The position numbers and the translations under genes were made by a program. A model generated the notes under the pieces. The model was not told where the DNA came from and did not search any database. It saw only the letters and a list, made by a program, of their open reading frames with translations. From Planctomycetota bacterium (GTDB lineage: Bacteria; Planctomycetota; UBA1135; UBA2386), in the NCBI GenBank assembly GCA_003235605.1, contig QJVU01000033.1, forward strand, positions 1 through 7,476: 7,476 nt of DNA. The letters are read 5' to 3'. The stretch's first letter is position 1. Every line of letters begins with the position of its first letter. This document shows, piece by piece, positions 6,718-7,476 of the stretch.

Positions 6718-6752
6718 GCCATGTCACGGATCTTTGCTGGAGGGGACATGGC
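6718..6752. repeat. Perfect 8-bp inverted repeat with 19-nt spacer
   Basis: GCCATGTC (6718-6725) and GACATGGC (6745-6752) are perfect reverse complements. In rightward RNA a competing pairing exists: TGTCCC (6711-6716) with GGGACA (6743-6748), which uses the same 3' bases. It may be a two-site operator or an RNA element with alternative folds; chance is not excluded. Confidence 0.4.
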
Positions 6753-6760
6753 AAGGTAAA

Positions 6761-6770
6761 CCGCCGGCGG
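6761..6770. repeat. Perfect 10-bp palindrome
   Basis: CCGCCGGCGG is self-complementary. In GC-rich DNA such runs arise easily, so it is listed mainly because it is the third dyad within 80 bp of this divergent region. Confidence 0.25.
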
Positions 6771-6802
6771 CGATCTGCCGAAAAGACCACGGCAAGGGCT
6801 TG

Positions 6803-6819
6803 AAGGAGGCAAGGCCTCC
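6803..6819 (+). promoter_or_regulatory. Shine-Dalgarno inside a perfect hairpin upstream of the HTH gene
   Basis: AAGGAGG (6803-6809) is a full anti-16S match, yet it ends 21 nt before the ATG at 6831. Its GGAGGC (6805-6810) pairs perfectly with GCCTCC (6814-6819) around a 3-nt AAG loop. No other start codon is available in frame: TGA occurs at 6801-6803 and no ATG, GTG or TTG lies between. The site may mask translation, or the match may be accidental. Confidence 0.4.
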
Positions 6820-6830
6820 CGCGCTGCCTG

Positions 6831-7476
6831 ATGGCGAAGACACAACGCACGGACAGGGACACGGCTCTACTGACCCGGCGGGAGATCAGGAAGTTCTTCC
6901 GGGTCAACGAGCTCACGATCAACCGCTGGATCGAGCGGGGGTTGCTGAAACAGGTCGGCGAACTACGCGCCGATGCTGAGAATCCCGCGAGACCCTTGTA
7001 CGGGGTGTTTGGCGACAAGCTGGTCGAGAAGCTCGATGCTCGCCTGGAGGCGATGGACTCGGTCGAACTGGATGTCGACCGCCTTCCGCAGAGCGACATG
7101 GATCAGCTGGCCGAGAAGGCGAGGGCGACGTCCAAATCTGAGGCAACTCCACTGGGAAAAGGGCAGCCTGTCAGGGCACCCTCCGAGAGCGAACCGAACG
7201 GACCCACGACAGAGACCGGGATCCCCGTTGCTGAAGAGCCAGGCCTGGGGCCCCCGGAAGACGAACCGGCCTCAGCAACACAAGATCCGTTCGCTACCCT
7301 CCAGACAGCGGCCGAAGCGTCAGCCTATCCTGAGCTCGCCAAGGCTCTTTGGGATGAAGAGACCCTCGGCGCACTGCATGATGCGGCTGAGACCCTGTCG
7401 GCCGAGGCGGAAAGACTGACTCTGCAAGGCTACGCGGGGACATCTCAGGCGGGACAATCTCCTCTGCCCGAACAAC
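6831..7476 (+). CDS. HTH DNA-binding protein with long acidic tail (3' end beyond window)
   Basis: I translated 215 codons from the ATG at 6831; the frame is open to the window edge. Residues 13-41 (LLTRREIRKFFRVNELTINRWIERGLLKQ) form a helix-turn-helix of the MerR/excisionase type, with NRWIERG at the usual recognition-helix and turn position. Residues 55-72 (PLYGVFGDKLVEKLDARL) could be the wing and following helix. From about 100 to 155 the sequence is low-complexity and rich in Glu, Pro, Ser, Thr and Ala, probably disordered. From 156 to 200 helical character returns (FATLQTAAEASAYPELAKAL, ALHDAAETLSAEAERL). I do not recognise a specific family and assign no function beyond probable DNA binding. 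Third codon positions are mostly G or C, as in the neighbours, supporting this frame over the overlapping frames. It is divergent from the DUF1800 operon, so it is a candidate regulator of it or of itself. Confidence 0.8.
   Translation, partial: MAKTQRTDRDTALLTRREIRKFFRVNELTINRWIERGLLKQVGELRADAENPARPLYGVFGDKLVEKLDARLEAMDSVELDVDRLPQSDMDQLAEKARATSKSEATPLGKGQPVRAPSESEPNGPTTETGIPVAEEPGLGPPEDEPASATQDPFATLQTAAEASAYPELAKALWDEETLGALHDAAETLSAEAERLTLQGYAGTSQAGQSPLPEQ

Larger units (their letters stand above)
6610..6830. other. Divergent intergenic region
   Basis: These 221 bp separate the leftward DUF1800 gene from the rightward HTH gene, so they should hold promoters for both. No convincing open frame fills it. 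It contains three perfect short inverted repeats (6691-6706, 6718-6752, 6761-6770), a possible minus-strand -10 element (6645-6650) and a hairpin enclosing a Shine-Dalgarno-like sequence (6803-6819). Their density suggests regulatory function, but none matches an operator I can name. Confidence 0.6.

Noticed and set aside
6733..6761. Possible rightward promoter (TTTGCT and GTAAAC, 17-nt spacing)
   Set aside because: Both hexamers match the sigma-70 consensus poorly; no more than chance in a region this size.
6614..7152. Minus-strand open frames at 6614-7099 and 6919-7152
   Set aside because: They overlap the HTH gene and its leader; composition is Arg/Ser/Pro-rich, typical of a wrong frame, and no motif is seen.
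6973..7419. Plus-strand open frame of 148 codons in another frame of the HTH gene
   Set aside because: Rich in Arg, Trp, Ser and Pro without motifs, whereas the frame starting at 6831 encodes a clear helix-turn-helix and stays open to the edge.

Overview
The window is 7.5 kb of GC-rich bacterial chromosome (roughly 60-65% G+C by eye) with dense coding. Seven genes run leftward on the minus strand from about 6609 to beyond position 1, and one gene runs rightward from 6831 beyond the right edge. The DUF1800/DUF1501 pair, an RNase HIII, DapF and a high-GC Gram-negative style envelope set would fit a member of the Planctomycetota or a related deep-branching Gram-negative phylum. That placement is inference from gene content; there is no rRNA or other phylogenetic marker here.

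In transcription order (right to left) the minus-strand run encodes: a Sec-exported DUF1800 protein (6609-4981), a Tat-exported DUF1501 protein (4969-3716), a membrane-anchored HEXXH metallopeptidase of the peptidase MA type (3638-2691), a DUF374 lysophospholipid acyltransferase-like protein (2615 or 2681 down to 1977), a small Bor-like lipoprotein (1964-1638), ribonuclease HIII (1634-735) and diaminopimelate epimerase DapF (726 to beyond 1, truncated by the window). Gaps are 11, 77, 9 or 75, 12, 3 and 8 bp, so a single operon, or two with a break at 3639-3715, is plausible. Five products are predicted to be exported or to act on the envelope (DUF1800, DUF1501, peptidase, acyltransferase, lipoprotein), and DapF supplies meso-diaminopimelate for peptidoglycan and lysine. 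RNase HIII is the one clear housekeeping nucleic-acid enzyme among them.

A 221-bp divergent intergenic region (6610-6830) separates this run from the rightward gene. It carries several short perfect inverted repeats. The rightward gene encodes a protein with an N-terminal MerR/excisionase-like helix-turn-helix followed by a long acidic Ala/Pro/Glu-rich tail, and it is cut by the right edge.

I see no mobile element, CRISPR array, tRNA, rRNA or obvious defence system. The least understood parts are the DUF1800-DUF1501-peptidase trio, the palindrome-rich divergent region beside the HTH gene, and two Shine-Dalgarno-like sequences that sit inside hairpins too far from their start codons.
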